NCBI GenBank assembly: GCA_003697135.1
Contig: RFGC01000025.1
Coordinates: 27,212 to 91,211, forward strand
Length of the DNA stretch: 64,000 nt
Source: Acidobacteriota bacterium
Lineage (GTDB): Bacteria; Acidobacteriota; Blastocatellia; Pyrinomonadales; Pyrinomonadaceae
Direction: 5' to 3'
The notes beneath the pieces were generated by a model. That model did no database searches. It was not told the origin of the DNA and was given only the letters and a program-made list of their open reading frames with translations. Each line of letters opens with the position of its first letter. Position 1 is the first letter of the stretch. Positions 9,445 to 17,969 of the stretch are shown piece after piece. Made by a program: the position numbers and the translations under genes.

Positions 9445-9789
9445 TTATTTTTTCAAGAAAGCAATAGTGGCGCCTGCTCCGCCGCCGAATTCATCTGCCG
9501 TTTTGAACGATTCGACAAAATCAGTTTCTTTTAAGATTTTTCTTACAATCTCTCTTTGAACACCAATTCCTTTGCCGTGAATTATTCTCACAATTTTGAA
9601 TCCTCTGGCGTGAGCTTCCTGCAAATAAGTCTTAACAACTGATTTTATGTCTTTCGGGGCGAAGCCATGCAAATCTATAGTATCGGTTATTTCTATCTCA
9701 ACAGGTTCAGAAAAAGGATTGTCCGATTCTTCCAAAAAAGATTTCGGTTGGTTTTTCTCGCAAAGATTTTTCTTATTATTTTCTATCAT
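9445..9789 (-). CDS. Smr-domain protein
   Basis: Residues about 35-112 form a Smr (MutS2 C-terminal-like) domain with the TIDLHGF and RIIHGKGIGV motifs; DLHG and HGKG are the two conserved blocks of this family. Known Smr domains bind or nick nucleic acids, including branched DNA and, in MutS2/SmrB, collided-ribosome mRNA. The first 30 residues are polar. The ATG overlaps the stop of the upstream SH3 gene by 4 bp, so translation is likely coupled. The FGGGAGATIAFLKK ending is typical of stand-alone Smr proteins. Confidence 0.85.
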   Translation of the reverse strand: MIENNKKNLCEKNQPKSFLEESDNPFSEPVEIEITDTIDLHGFAPKDIKSVVKTYLQEAHARGFKIVRIIHGKGIGVQREIVRKILKETDFVESFKTADEFGGGAGATIAFLKK

Positions 9790-10910
9790 CTCTTTCTTTG
9801 GAGTTTCGGGATTCCTTCAGGTGGAGTTACTTGCAAGTGATCTCTCACGTTTTTGAAAATTACAAAAGTTTTTTCCTCAAGATTTCCTTCTGGATTGCGG
9901 ACTAAAATGGTGAAAAGCTTATCTCTTCCTTTATCAGCCACTTTGAACGGCAATTTGCCCCAGAAGTCGCCACTTCGATAAACGGTTGTATGTTCTCCGC
10001 TGTATTTATCGTAGTAAAAGACGGCAATGCTATCGAAATCTGGTTCTTCTTCGGGAGTATTTGCTTTTGCAAGATTGCTTCTAGACAAAACTACCCAGTT
10101 TCCGGGGCGTTCTTGTTTACTTGCCTTTTCATCTACAGGATCGAGCCTATACCACGCAACAAATCTCTTTCCTTCAAACTGATAATATCGAATATCCTGT
10201 GGAATCAATAGCTCTACCTGTCTTCCGAATATCCAGCCAGCGGGTGCAGGAGAAACCTCGGGACTCAAGCGCACCTTATACCAAATGTCATATTTTTCTT
10301 CCAGAGTTTCAGTCTTTTTTTCTTGTTTCAATGCTTCGATTTCTTCGTTTTTGCTTGTTTGCTGATTCGGTGCTTCGGAGTCGTCTTGCGTTTGTATTTT
10401 AGGAACTAGTTTCCAAGAAATTATATCGAAAGCTGTTTGATTTTCACCTTTTCTTTCGAGCGTTAGCAAAATGTTATCGTCACGGATTTCAGGCGAGAAG
10501 CGCAATTTTGCAGGTGCGCGCAATTGCCCTTTTGCTTGTGGTTGTTTATCTTTGTCTTCTTCAGCCAGTTCATTGGATTTTCTCAAAAGACTTCCTACAA
10601 TTACGTCCTTTGCTTCAATCCAACCTTCGGTGCCATCTTCGTCGTGCGCGCGGACGCGATACCATTTGGTTTTTTCGTGGATTGTTTCATCGAGAATATC
10701 CAAAACATCGCCGCGCTTTACTTCCAGCAAATCTGCGGCTACAACTGCGTAAGAACTGCGAATGTATGTTCTGGCAGCTATGACCGTTGCAGTGTCTTCA
10801 ACGGCTATTGTCTTATAAAAGCTCTTAAACGGAGCTATGAACCAACTGCAAGAAACTTGTGTTAAAAGTGCTATAAAGATCGCAAATAAAACTCTTTTCT
10901 TCACAATCAT
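9786..10910 (-). CDS. Exported protein with bacterial SH3-like domain
   Basis: Starts MIVKKRVLFAIFIALLTQVSC, a signal peptide ending at a cysteine, so it may be a lipoprotein, although Gln at -3 is not a classic lipobox. Residues about 40-105 resemble an SH3b domain (TATVIAARTYIRSSYAVVAADLL ... WYRVRAHDEDGTEGWIEAKDVI). A second similar stretch lies around DIWYKVRLSPEVSPAPAGWIFGRQVE. Such domains often bind cell-wall peptides, but no catalytic domain is attached. It overlaps both neighbours by 4 bp, tying it to the M61-like and Smr genes. Confidence 0.7.
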   Translation of the reverse strand: MIVKKRVLFAIFIALLTQVSCSWFIAPFKSFYKTIAVEDTATVIAARTYIRSSYAVVAADLLEVKRGDVLDILDETIHEKTKWYRVRAHDEDGTEGWIEAKDVIVGSLLRKSNELAEEDKDKQPQAKGQLRAPAKLRFSPEIRDDNILLTLERKGENQTAFDIISWKLVPKIQTQDDSEAPNQQTSKNEEIEALKQEKKTETLEEKYDIWYKVRLSPEVSPAPAGWIFGRQVELLIPQDIRYYQFEGKRFVAWYRLDPVDEKASKQERPGNWVVLSRSNLAKANTPEEEPDFDSIAVFYYDKYSGEHTTVYRSGDFWGKLPFKVADKGRDKLFTILVRNPEGNLEEKTFVIFKNVRDHLQVTPPEGIPKLQRKR

Positions 10911-12406
10911 TGTTTGATCTTAACCGAAATTCTACGCCATTGATTATAACCTAGTTTTTCCAACAAATCTTTCTGCCTACTAGAGAGATTTTCAGCGACT
11001 TCGAGTTTTGTTCTACCGGAAACTTTTTTGACTTGAATTCCAAAATCAGCAAGCTGGCTTGGTAAATTTATTTGTGCCATGTTTTCGATGTATCGGCTCA
11101 CAAAATCCGCGTCATATCTTCGCAAAACAGCTAAGATAGCTTTATTTGCATCTTCGCTTTTACCTGTAAATTTGCGCAAAAGTTCGCGGAAAATGATTTC
11201 AATTCCGTGCTTACGGTTTCTTAAAAGCTTTATGTCAAGCAAAAATGCAGTCAGTAAACTCCTTGCATAAAGAATTTTTCTTTCAGCTATCGGCAATTGC
11301 CAACGATTGTTTGAAAGTTCGAGCAATGAAACTTCTTGCAATGAAGTTTGAATTGAATCAAAGGCACTGGCGATGTGGGATAAAAAGTTATCGAATCGGA
11401 TTTCGCCCATGAGAACGCCGCTTTTCAATGACTGATAAATCACAAAGCCTTCAAAAAACCAGTCATAATTTCCCTTGAGCGAAAGCGAGTTCGGAATCCA
11501 AAGATGAAGGATTTCATGGCGCAGTTGTTCACTTAAAAGATTCAAAGCATTTGATTTGAAAGCAGGCGGAGCGGAAACTATTGTGACAGTTGCACCTTTA
11601 GTTTCGGCTTGCCAGTGGTTAAAGCGTGTTTTCTCTGGAAAAGGAATCAAAAAAATCTGAACTTTTGGAAAAGAAAGCTCACCGATTTTGCCTGTATATT
11701 CAGCAAATATCCTTTCGGCAAGCTTAACCGCTTCTTCAATGAATTCCCACTCTCCAACAAATGCAAACTTGATCTTTGTTTTCCCAGCGGAAAAACTCTT
11801 CTCTCGGAACTCTTTGCAAACTAAAAAAACCGCTTTTTCTACTTTTTCAACGGCAAAATAGCTTCTCCCTGATTGCTCCGTTATTTCGCTTTCATTCGAC
11901 AAAATTTTCCATTCAGCAGGAAGCCTGAAGTTTACTTTGGCGGAATTTGCTTCAAAGTTTCTCGGAATCAAATCAGCTAAAACCAAAAGACCTTGGGATT
12001 GGTCTATCCATGAAACATGAGCAATCCCTGCGAAATTTTCGGCTAATGCGGTTTTAACATCATAGCGGATATGCTTTACTGGCTTATCAACCACAAATTT
12101 TCCTTCACCAATTCTTGCATAGGAAATTTCTAAGCCATTTTCATCAAAGAACTTCAGGTTTTCGATTCTTTTTTCTAGATTTGTAACGTTTGCGTACGAC
12201 GTTAAGAATTCCCAAAAAGCATCAGCTTTTTCCGATTCGATTTCTACGGATATTGTTTGGTTTGTGGAAAGGCTCAAGGTAACTTCTACAGAAGGTTTCG
12301 GCATCGTTTGGAAAGCCGAAATTGCAGTGGTTTGAAGTAAGAAAAAAAGCGTCAGCGTTTTCAAAATATTGAGCCGGACGTTTACAAGAAGTTTAAGAGA
12401 AGTCAT
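10907..12406 (-). CDS. M61-like (glycyl aminopeptidase-type) secreted metalloprotease
   Basis: The zinc site is HEILH in LRHEILHLWIPNSL, followed about 20 residues on by WFFEGFVIYQ, which supplies the third ligand glutamate, as in M61 and related gluzincins. The N-terminal half is beta-rich, as in M61. I chose the ATG at 12406 because it gives a signal sequence (MTSLKLLVNVRLNILKTLTLFFLLQTTAISA-type); the frame is open to 12445. The C-terminus lacks the PDZ domain seen in many M61 enzymes and is instead a helical region ending in basic residues. The stop overlaps the next gene by 4 bp. Assignment rests on the two motifs only. Confidence 0.7.
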   Translation of the reverse strand: MTSLKLLVNVRLNILKTLTLFFLLQTTAISAFQTMPKPSVEVTLSLSTNQTISVEIESEKADAFWEFLTSYANVTNLEKRIENLKFFDENGLEISYARIGEGKFVVDKPVKHIRYDVKTALAENFAGIAHVSWIDQSQGLLVLADLIPRNFEANSAKVNFRLPAEWKILSNESEITEQSGRSYFAVEKVEKAVFLVCKEFREKSFSAGKTKIKFAFVGEWEFIEEAVKLAERIFAEYTGKIGELSFPKVQIFLIPFPEKTRFNHWQAETKGATVTIVSAPPAFKSNALNLLSEQLRHEILHLWIPNSLSLKGNYDWFFEGFVIYQSLKSGVLMGEIRFDNFLSHIASAFDSIQTSLQEVSLLELSNNRWQLPIAERKILYARSLLTAFLLDIKLLRNRKHGIEIIFRELLRKFTGKSEDANKAILAVLRRYDADFVSRYIENMAQINLPSQLADFGIQVKKVSGRTKLEVAENLSSRQKDLLEKLGYNQWRRISVKIKQ

Positions 12407-12500
12407 TTGAAACGTTTTGATAAAATCAGCTTTTTGGTCTTGCACGCTGAAAACTCCTTGAAATAGAATAATCTTCTACTGTCTGCCTTGGCAAAATCTT

Positions 12501-12584
12501 ATGAGTTTGATCAAAGCCATAATCTATGTGATTGCGCTTTTGATAAGTCTTCTCCTACTTGGAAGATTTTTTGTTTTAGAGTAA
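12501..12584 (+). CDS. Possible 27-residue single-pass membrane microprotein
   Basis: MSLIKAIIYVIALLISLLLL is followed by GRFFVLE and a stop. The sequence is one clean hydrophobic helix with a basic residue on each side. No ribosome-binding site is visible, and it lies in the divergent region between the M61-like gene and purH. It may be chance in AT-rich DNA. Confidence 0.2.
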   Translation: MSLIKAIIYVIALLISLLLLGRFFVLE

Positions 12585-12706
12585 GCCTTTTGTTCTAGGC
12601 TGGAGAGAGCGCTGCTGGAGAAATACTCTTTGAGTAAGCAATCTTTTTTTGTAAAAAGGCGCGTTGTAAAGGGCGAATCGGGAAATCAAAATTTGTAGAA
12701 AAGTTT

Positions 12707-14488
12707 ATGATCAAGGTAAAAAGAGCGCTAATCAGCGTATCAGACAAAACAGGAATAGTTGATTTTGCCTCGGATTTAGCTTGGCTTGGAATTGAGATTA
12801 TCTCAACAGGTGGAACGGCTGATAGACTTAGAGAAGCAGGGATAAGGGTGACAGAAATCTCGGAAATAACAGGTTTTCCTGAACTTCTCGATGGACGCGT
12901 GAAAACGTTGCATCCGAAGATTCATGCTGCGATTTTAGCCGACCGCGATAATCCACAACATTTAGAACAGCTAAAGACTTATGAAATAGAGCCGATTGAT
13001 ATGGTCGTGGTGAATCTTTATCCATTTGACCAAGTTATCAGAAAGCCCAATTCAACGCTTGATGAAGCAATAGAAAACATAGACATTGGCGGACATACTT
13101 TAATGCGTGCAGCGGCAAAAAATTGGAAGCATGTTACGATTGTGCCTCATCCGAATTTCTATGAGGTTGTCATAAAGGAACTAAAACGAAATAACTGCTC
13201 AATTCCTTTCACCACAAGGTATTTGCTGGCAGTTTCAGCATTTATCACGACGTATCTTTACGAAGGACAGATTTTTGACTTTTTCTGGAGCGACGTTCAA
13301 AAAAACATTCTCGGTGGCTCTATACCGCCAGATGTGATCGAAGCCATGAAGCAAACCGTCACTTTGCAGAAAGAATCTCAGGCTCGCTTCAAAGAAGACA
13401 TAAGCCCCGAAAGCGCATCGTCTCATGAAGAGTCTTCGGCACAAAGATTGTTGGTTAAGGAAGAGCTTAAAGATTTGGAGAAAAGCGAGATGAATAAGCG
13501 AGAAGAAAGCTGGCATGAGGAAGGCGAGATGCTTTTCCCGAAAGAAGAAATTATCTACCTTGAAAAGATAAAGGACTTGAGATACGGCGAAAATCCGCAT
13601 CAATCGGCGGCTGTTTACGGCTTTTTGGATAAGAAGGGCGGTATAGCGAATGCCGATTTGCTTCAAGGAAAAGAGATGTCCTACAACAATTACCTCGACG
13701 CAGATGCAGCATGGAATCTTGTTTGTGAATTCACCGATAAACCTGCTTGTGCGATCATAAAACATACAAATCCTTGCGGTGTAGGACTTGGTGAGAGATT
13801 GATTCAGGCTTACGAGCGCGCTTTGGCAACCGATCCTGTTTCTGCTTTTGGTGGGATCGTGGCTTTTAACAAAATTCTCGATGCCGAAACCGCCGAAAAA
13901 CTTACGGAAATCTTTTTGGAAGTAATAGTAGCGCCCGGTTTCACAGTGGAAGCGCTCGATATTCTCAGGAAAAAGAAAAACTTAAGACTTTTAGCCGTAG
14001 GTGAAGCGAAAAAAGACAGTGTGCGGTTTGAGTATCGCCGAATATCCGGTGGTGTTTTGATTCAAACCATAGATGATAAGGAAATCTCAGAAAAGGATTT
14101 GCAGGTTGTAACGAAGAAAGCGCCTAGCCAAGCTGAAATCAATGCAATGCTTTTCGCATGGAAAGTTTGCAAGCATGTCAAATCAAACGCTATCGTGATT
14201 GCGAATGAATTTCAAACGCTTGGAATCGGAGCTGGACAGATGAATCGTCTTGACTCTATAAAACTAGCGGCAATGCGTGCAGAAAGATTCAATCTCCCAC
14301 TCAAAGGCGCAGTACTTGCTTCAGATGCTTTCTTTCCATTCAGAGATAATGTTGACGAAGCAGCAAAACATGGGATTTCGGCAATAATCCAACCCGGCGG
14401 TTCTGTTAGGGATCAAGAATCTATTGAGGCGGCAGATGAATACGAAATTTCGATGGTTTTCACCGGCGTAAGGCATTTTAAGCATTAA
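12707..14488 (+). CDS. purH: Bifunctional AICAR transformylase / IMP cyclohydrolase
   Basis: Carries out the last two steps of purine synthesis. The N-terminal cyclohydrolase (about 1-200) shows ALISVSDKTG, STGGTAD, DGRVKTLHPKIH and NLYPF. The C-terminal transformylase starts at LRYGENPHQSAA and has IKHTNPCG (catalytic Lys-His), DPVSAFGGI, and the ending IQPGGSVRDQE ... MVFTGVRHFKH. At 593 residues it is longer than the usual 510-530 because of a highly charged segment at about 205-285 between the two domains. It is probably co-transcribed with yacG. No strong ribosome-binding site precedes the ATG. Confidence 0.96.
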   Translation: MIKVKRALISVSDKTGIVDFASDLAWLGIEIISTGGTADRLREAGIRVTEISEITGFPELLDGRVKTLHPKIHAAILADRDNPQHLEQLKTYEIEPIDMVVVNLYPFDQVIRKPNSTLDEAIENIDIGGHTLMRAAAKNWKHVTIVPHPNFYEVVIKELKRNNCSIPFTTRYLLAVSAFITTYLYEGQIFDFFWSDVQKNILGGSIPPDVIEAMKQTVTLQKESQARFKEDISPESASSHEESSAQRLLVKEELKDLEKSEMNKREESWHEEGEMLFPKEEIIYLEKIKDLRYGENPHQSAAVYGFLDKKGGIANADLLQGKEMSYNNYLDADAAWNLVCEFTDKPACAIIKHTNPCGVGLGERLIQAYERALATDPVSAFGGIVAFNKILDAETAEKLTEIFLEVIVAPGFTVEALDILRKKKNLRLLAVGEAKKDSVRFEYRRISGGVLIQTIDDKEISEKDLQVVTKKAPSQAEINAMLFAWKVCKHVKSNAIVIANEFQTLGIGAGQMNRLDSIKLAAMRAERFNLPLKGAVLASDAFFPFRDNVDEAAKHGISAIIQPGGSVRDQESIEAADEYEISMVFTGVRHFKH

Positions 14489-14567
14489 AAGGTTGAGAAA
14501 TTCTGCTGGAAAACTTTGGTCTGCTTAGACGTTTTTTGACCTGCGAGAATCCGTTTACTATTTTGTT

Positions 14568-14768
14568 ATGCTAGTGAAATGTCCAACATGCGGTATGAAA
14601 ACCGAATATTTCGGGAATGAGTTTCGCCCTTTTTGCTCTGAAAGATGCAAGTTAATAGATTTGGGAGCTTGGGCTGATGAGCAATACAGAATCCCCGGTG
14701 AAAAAGTCTCTGAGGAGAAGGTTTTGGAAGAACTTTCAGAACAAATCGAGGATTTGAAAGAAGAATAG
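14568..14768 (+). CDS. yacG: YacG-type zinc-binding protein
   Basis: A 66-residue protein with CPTCG and [23 protein letters not shown], the four-cysteine zinc finger of YacG. In E. coli YacG binds GyrB and inhibits DNA gyrase. The acidic C-terminal tail ([18 protein letters not shown]) fits a protein-binding role. It starts 79 bp after purH. Confidence 0.9.
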   Translation: MLVKCPTCGMKTEYFGNEFRPFCSERCKLIDLGAWADEQYRIPGEKVSEEKVLEELSEQIEDLKEE

Positions 14769-14807
14769 AACGGTGTCAGAGTTTTTCGTGAGAGCTTCAA
14801 AGGTTAT

Positions 14808-15029
14808 ATGCCGATGACTTCAATACTTTTCTTTTTATTCTTTGCAGGCATAGCATTTCTTCTCTTCTTCATTTTGCGCAAGACGTTAAAGATTGTGTTT
14901 AGATTGATTGTTTTAGGATTGGTTTTGCTAATTGGCATTGTAGGGAGTATGGTTATTTGGTTTAATCTTGACAAACCCAAATCAAAAAATCCTCCAGTTA
15001 AGAAAAGCAATGTAAAAAGCGTCAGATGA
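14808..15029 (+). CDS. Small two-helix membrane protein of unknown function
   Basis: 73 residues. Two hydrophobic helices at about 5-23 and 30-51 are joined by a short basic turn (RKTLK), followed by a basic, Pro/Lys-rich tail (DKPKSKNPPVKKSNVKSVR). By the positive-inside rule the loop and tail compete for the cytoplasm. Its position 39 bp after yacG in the same direction supports a real gene. No family recognised. Confidence 0.5.
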   Translation: MPMTSILFFLFFAGIAFLLFFILRKTLKIVFRLIVLGLVLLIGIVGSMVIWFNLDKPKSKNPPVKKSNVKSVR

Positions 15030-15095
15030 TCTGGATTTCCTTGCCGTGTATTGTTCAAGTTTTTTGAGAAGGTTTTGCTTTTTGGACTTGTGCGA

Positions 15096-16520
15096 TCACC
15101 ACATTTCAAAGCTTTTCTTTTTTGGTATTTTGTAAGTTTGTATTTTGGAATTCAAAGTTGTTGTATTCAAGCCGAGTAGCCGAGCGGCATGAGATTGGTT
15201 GCCACCAGTTTTTTCGAGCGCTTGAGTGATTAAGCTTATCTCAAAATTTTTGACCTCTTCGTAAAAGTTTATCTGTCCAGAAGAGCTGAAATAATAAACG
15301 ATGTTGTTTTTGTCGGTTTTGAAGTTTTTATTTTGGTCTGGCGAAAGTAAGTCTACAGGCAAACAATCAAGCGTGATTTCGTCGGTTTGTGCTATGACTA
15401 CGGCTCGCTCGATTATATTTTCAAGCTCGCGAACATTTCCCGGATAGTCGTAGGCTTCCAAAGCATCAAGCACTTCTGGCGCAAGATGCTCGCTGATGTT
15501 ACGGTTGTTTTCTTTGTTGTATTTCCTGATGAAATGCTGAGCCAGAGGCAAGATGTCTTCTTTCCTTTCTCGAAGTGGCGGTAATTCTATCGGGACGACG
15601 GCGAGTCTGTAATAAAGGTCTTCACGGAAGTTGCCGTTGCGAATTAGCTCTTTCAAATCGGTGTTTGTCGCGGCAATGACTCTTACATCAACCTTTACAG
15701 GCCTTGTGTCACCTAGAGGCGTAAACTCTCGTTCCTGAAGAAATCTGAGAAGTCGCACTTGGGTTTCAGGCTTGAGATCACCTATTTCGTCGAGAAAAAC
15801 AGTTCCGCCATCGGCAACTTCAAAAAGACCTTTTTTGGCAGAAACTGCACCTGTGAAGGCTCCTTTCGTGTGTCCGAAAAGCTCGCTTTCGAGAAGTTCA
15901 GAAGGGATGTTGGAGCAGTTTACTGCAACAAAAGGTTTATCAGCTCTGGGACTGCTTTCATGAATCGCTCTCGCAATGAGTTCTTTCCCTGTGCCTGATT
16001 CTCCCGTAATCAAAACAGTTGATTTAGCTTGAGCGACTCTTTCGACAAGTTGAAGGATATTTTCCATTACGGCTGAACGGTAGATGATTCGGTTTCGATT
16101 TACAAAACGGCTCATTGCTTGGCGCAAAGTTCTTCTTTCTTCTTCATAACGACGCTTTTTGATGCCGCGAGAAACAATGTTCAAAATTTGTTCATTTTGA
16201 AAAGGTTTGCGAATTACTCCCGTCGCTCCTTTTTCCCATGCGGCGATTGCAGTATCGAAAGTTGCATAAGCTGTGATCATCAGCACAACAGCTTCTTCGT
16301 CTAGTTTTAGAATTTCCTCAAGAGCGGCTAAACCGCCCATGCCGGGCATTGAGACGTCCATTAGAACAACGTCATAAGGTTTTTTTTCATAGGCTTTGAT
16401 TGCTTCTTCGCCTGTTTTTGCTAAGTCAACCTTGTAGCCCGCGCCCGAGAGAATCGTCTCCAAAACGTCACGCATTATTTCTTCGTCATCTACGACTAAT
16501 ATCGAACCTTTTCTCGACAT
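15096..16520 (-). CDS. NtrC-family sigma-54-dependent response regulator
   Basis: A receiver domain (about 1-120) has the acidic pocket VVDDEE, the phospho-acceptor Asp in VVLMDVSMPG, and the Lys in RKPF. The AAA+ domain has Walker A GESGTGKE, the sigma-54 contact loop GAFTGA, Walker B GGTVFLDEIGDL and the arginine-finger region. The C-terminal Fis-type helix-turn-helix is GGNQSHAARLLGLNTTTLNSKI. No histidine kinase gene is adjacent, so it is an orphan in this window. It is a candidate activator for the two sigma-54 promoters at 21967 and 55410; this is inference only. Confidence 0.95.
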   Translation of the reverse strand: MSRKGSILVVDDEEIMRDVLETILSGAGYKVDLAKTGEEAIKAYEKKPYDVVLMDVSMPGMGGLAALEEILKLDEEAVVLMITAYATFDTAIAAWEKGATGVIRKPFQNEQILNIVSRGIKKRRYEEERRTLRQAMSRFVNRNRIIYRSAVMENILQLVERVAQAKSTVLITGESGTGKELIARAIHESSPRADKPFVAVNCSNIPSELLESELFGHTKGAFTGAVSAKKGLFEVADGGTVFLDEIGDLKPETQVRLLRFLQEREFTPLGDTRPVKVDVRVIAATNTDLKELIRNGNFREDLYYRLAVVPIELPPLRERKEDILPLAQHFIRKYNKENNRNISEHLAPEVLDALEAYDYPGNVRELENIIERAVVIAQTDEITLDCLPVDLLSPDQNKNFKTDKNNIVYYFSSSGQINFYEEVKNFEISLITQALEKTGGNQSHAARLLGLNTTTLNSKIQTYKIPKKKSFEMW

Positions 16521-16608
16521 ACCACCAAAATCTCATGATAATATAAACTTTTCCTTAATCCGAACGTATTGCTAAAGTTCGCTTGTTTTTTGTCGGGGAA
16601 GGCTTTCT

Positions 16609-17898
16609 ATGTTTTTAAGAATACTTTGTTTAATGTTCATTTTCGGATTGTTTTCTTTTATGAACGCTCAAACATTGCCATCGCCGTTAGAAAAGCGTGC
16701 TTCAGACGTAGCAAAGCTTTTTCGTGAAAACCCCGGTGGTTATGATGCATTGTTCACGGCCGAGTTTTTGTCAAAAGTTCCTTCAGTTCAACTAACGGCT
16801 ATTTTCAGTGAATACTATGCGAAATTAGGACGTTGCGTTGAAATAAAGCCTGTAGAAATAAGGAACAGTCAAGAAGGGCGTTTCACATTTTATTTTGAGC
16901 GTAGTTTCAGCGTCTCTGTTGATATTGCAATAACAGCGAGCGAACCTTACTTGATTGCAGGGCTTTTAATCGGCGTTCCCGTGCGTCTTTCGCAAACTCT
17001 AGATGAAGTCATCGAAGAAATCAAGAAACTCCCGGGCACAACTGCTTTTTTGGTTGCAAGGTTAGAAAAGGAAAGAATAACGCCGATAGCTTCATATAAT
17101 TCAGACCGTCAGATGGCTATCGGCTCGACTTTCAAGCTCTACGTTTTGGCTGAGCTTATTCGTGAGGTTAACGCACGTGAAAGAAGTTGGAACGATGTTG
17201 TGATGCTTGAAGATAAATCAATATCGCTTCCTTCAGGCATTTTGCAAGATTGGCCAGTTGGCTCGCCAGTTACGCTTCATTCTTTAGCAGCGCTGATGAT
17301 TTCGCGTAGCGACAACACGGCAACCGATCAACTTCTACGAACTCTTGGGCGTGAGAAAATCGAAAAAATGATGTTTTTGGCAAATCATAGCTCTCCCGAA
17401 AGAAACATGCCTTTTCTTTCGACTCTTGAAATGTTCAAGTTGAAAGGCGATGGAACGGGCAAACTTGCCGAAAAGTTTATCGCTGCCGATGCAAAGAGAA
17501 GAAGAGAACTACTTGAAACTGAAATCGCACAGTTTGATAAAAAGAAAATCAACTTTTCAGGAGTCGGAAAGCCACGAATGATAGAAAAGCTAGAGTGGTT
17601 CGCTTCGGCAATTGATCTGGCAAAAGTTTTGAATTGGATACGCCAAAACGCCGAAAAGGATACGAAGGGACGTGAAATTTTAGCGATAAATCCGGGGCTT
17701 GACATCGAGCGTGCGAAATGGCGTTATATCGGCTATAAAGGCGGTTCAGAGCCAGGTGTTTTGAATTTGAGCTATCTTCTGGAATCAAACGAAGGTGTTT
17801 GGTATGCGGTTATTGCTACGTGGAATAACGAGCAGGAACCGCTCGAAGAAAGCAAGCTTTTTAGTTTGGTTATGCGCACAACGCAGATTTTGAAATAA
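16609..17898 (+). CDS. Secreted class A beta-lactamase-fold serine hydrolase
   Basis: Signal peptide MFLRILCLMFIFGLFSFMNA. An N-terminal alpha/beta domain (about 25-130) resembles the accessory domain before some beta-lactamase-fold proteins. The catalytic domain has Ser173-T-F-Lys176 (SxxK), Ser234-Asp-Asn (SDN) and Lys377-Gly-Gly (KTG-like box). I do not see the class A omega-loop motif ExxLN with the deacylating glutamate, and a charged insertion (about 290-320) occupies that zone. It may be a D-Ala-D-Ala-type or unknown peptidoglycan hydrolase rather than a resistance enzyme. Divergent from the NtrC-type regulator with an 88-bp gap. Confidence 0.8.
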   Translation: MFLRILCLMFIFGLFSFMNAQTLPSPLEKRASDVAKLFRENPGGYDALFTAEFLSKVPSVQLTAIFSEYYAKLGRCVEIKPVEIRNSQEGRFTFYFERSFSVSVDIAITASEPYLIAGLLIGVPVRLSQTLDEVIEEIKKLPGTTAFLVARLEKERITPIASYNSDRQMAIGSTFKLYVLAELIREVNARERSWNDVVMLEDKSISLPSGILQDWPVGSPVTLHSLAALMISRSDNTATDQLLRTLGREKIEKMMFLANHSSPERNMPFLSTLEMFKLKGDGTGKLAEKFIAADAKRRRELLETEIAQFDKKKINFSGVGKPRMIEKLEWFASAIDLAKVLNWIRQNAEKDTKGREILAINPGLDIERAKWRYIGYKGGSEPGVLNLSYLLESNEGVWYAVIATWNNEQEPLEESKLFSLVMRTTQILK

Positions 17899-17969
17899 TA
17901 TCGCTTTCTTGCTTTGCAAGGCTGAAGTTTGCAATCCATAAAATTCAGAGTCTGAAAAGTTTGGGGAGG

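Noticed and set aside
16609..17898. Beta-lactam resistance gene
   Set aside because: SxxK, SDN and KGG motifs are present, but no class A omega-loop glutamate motif is visible, so resistance cannot be claimed.
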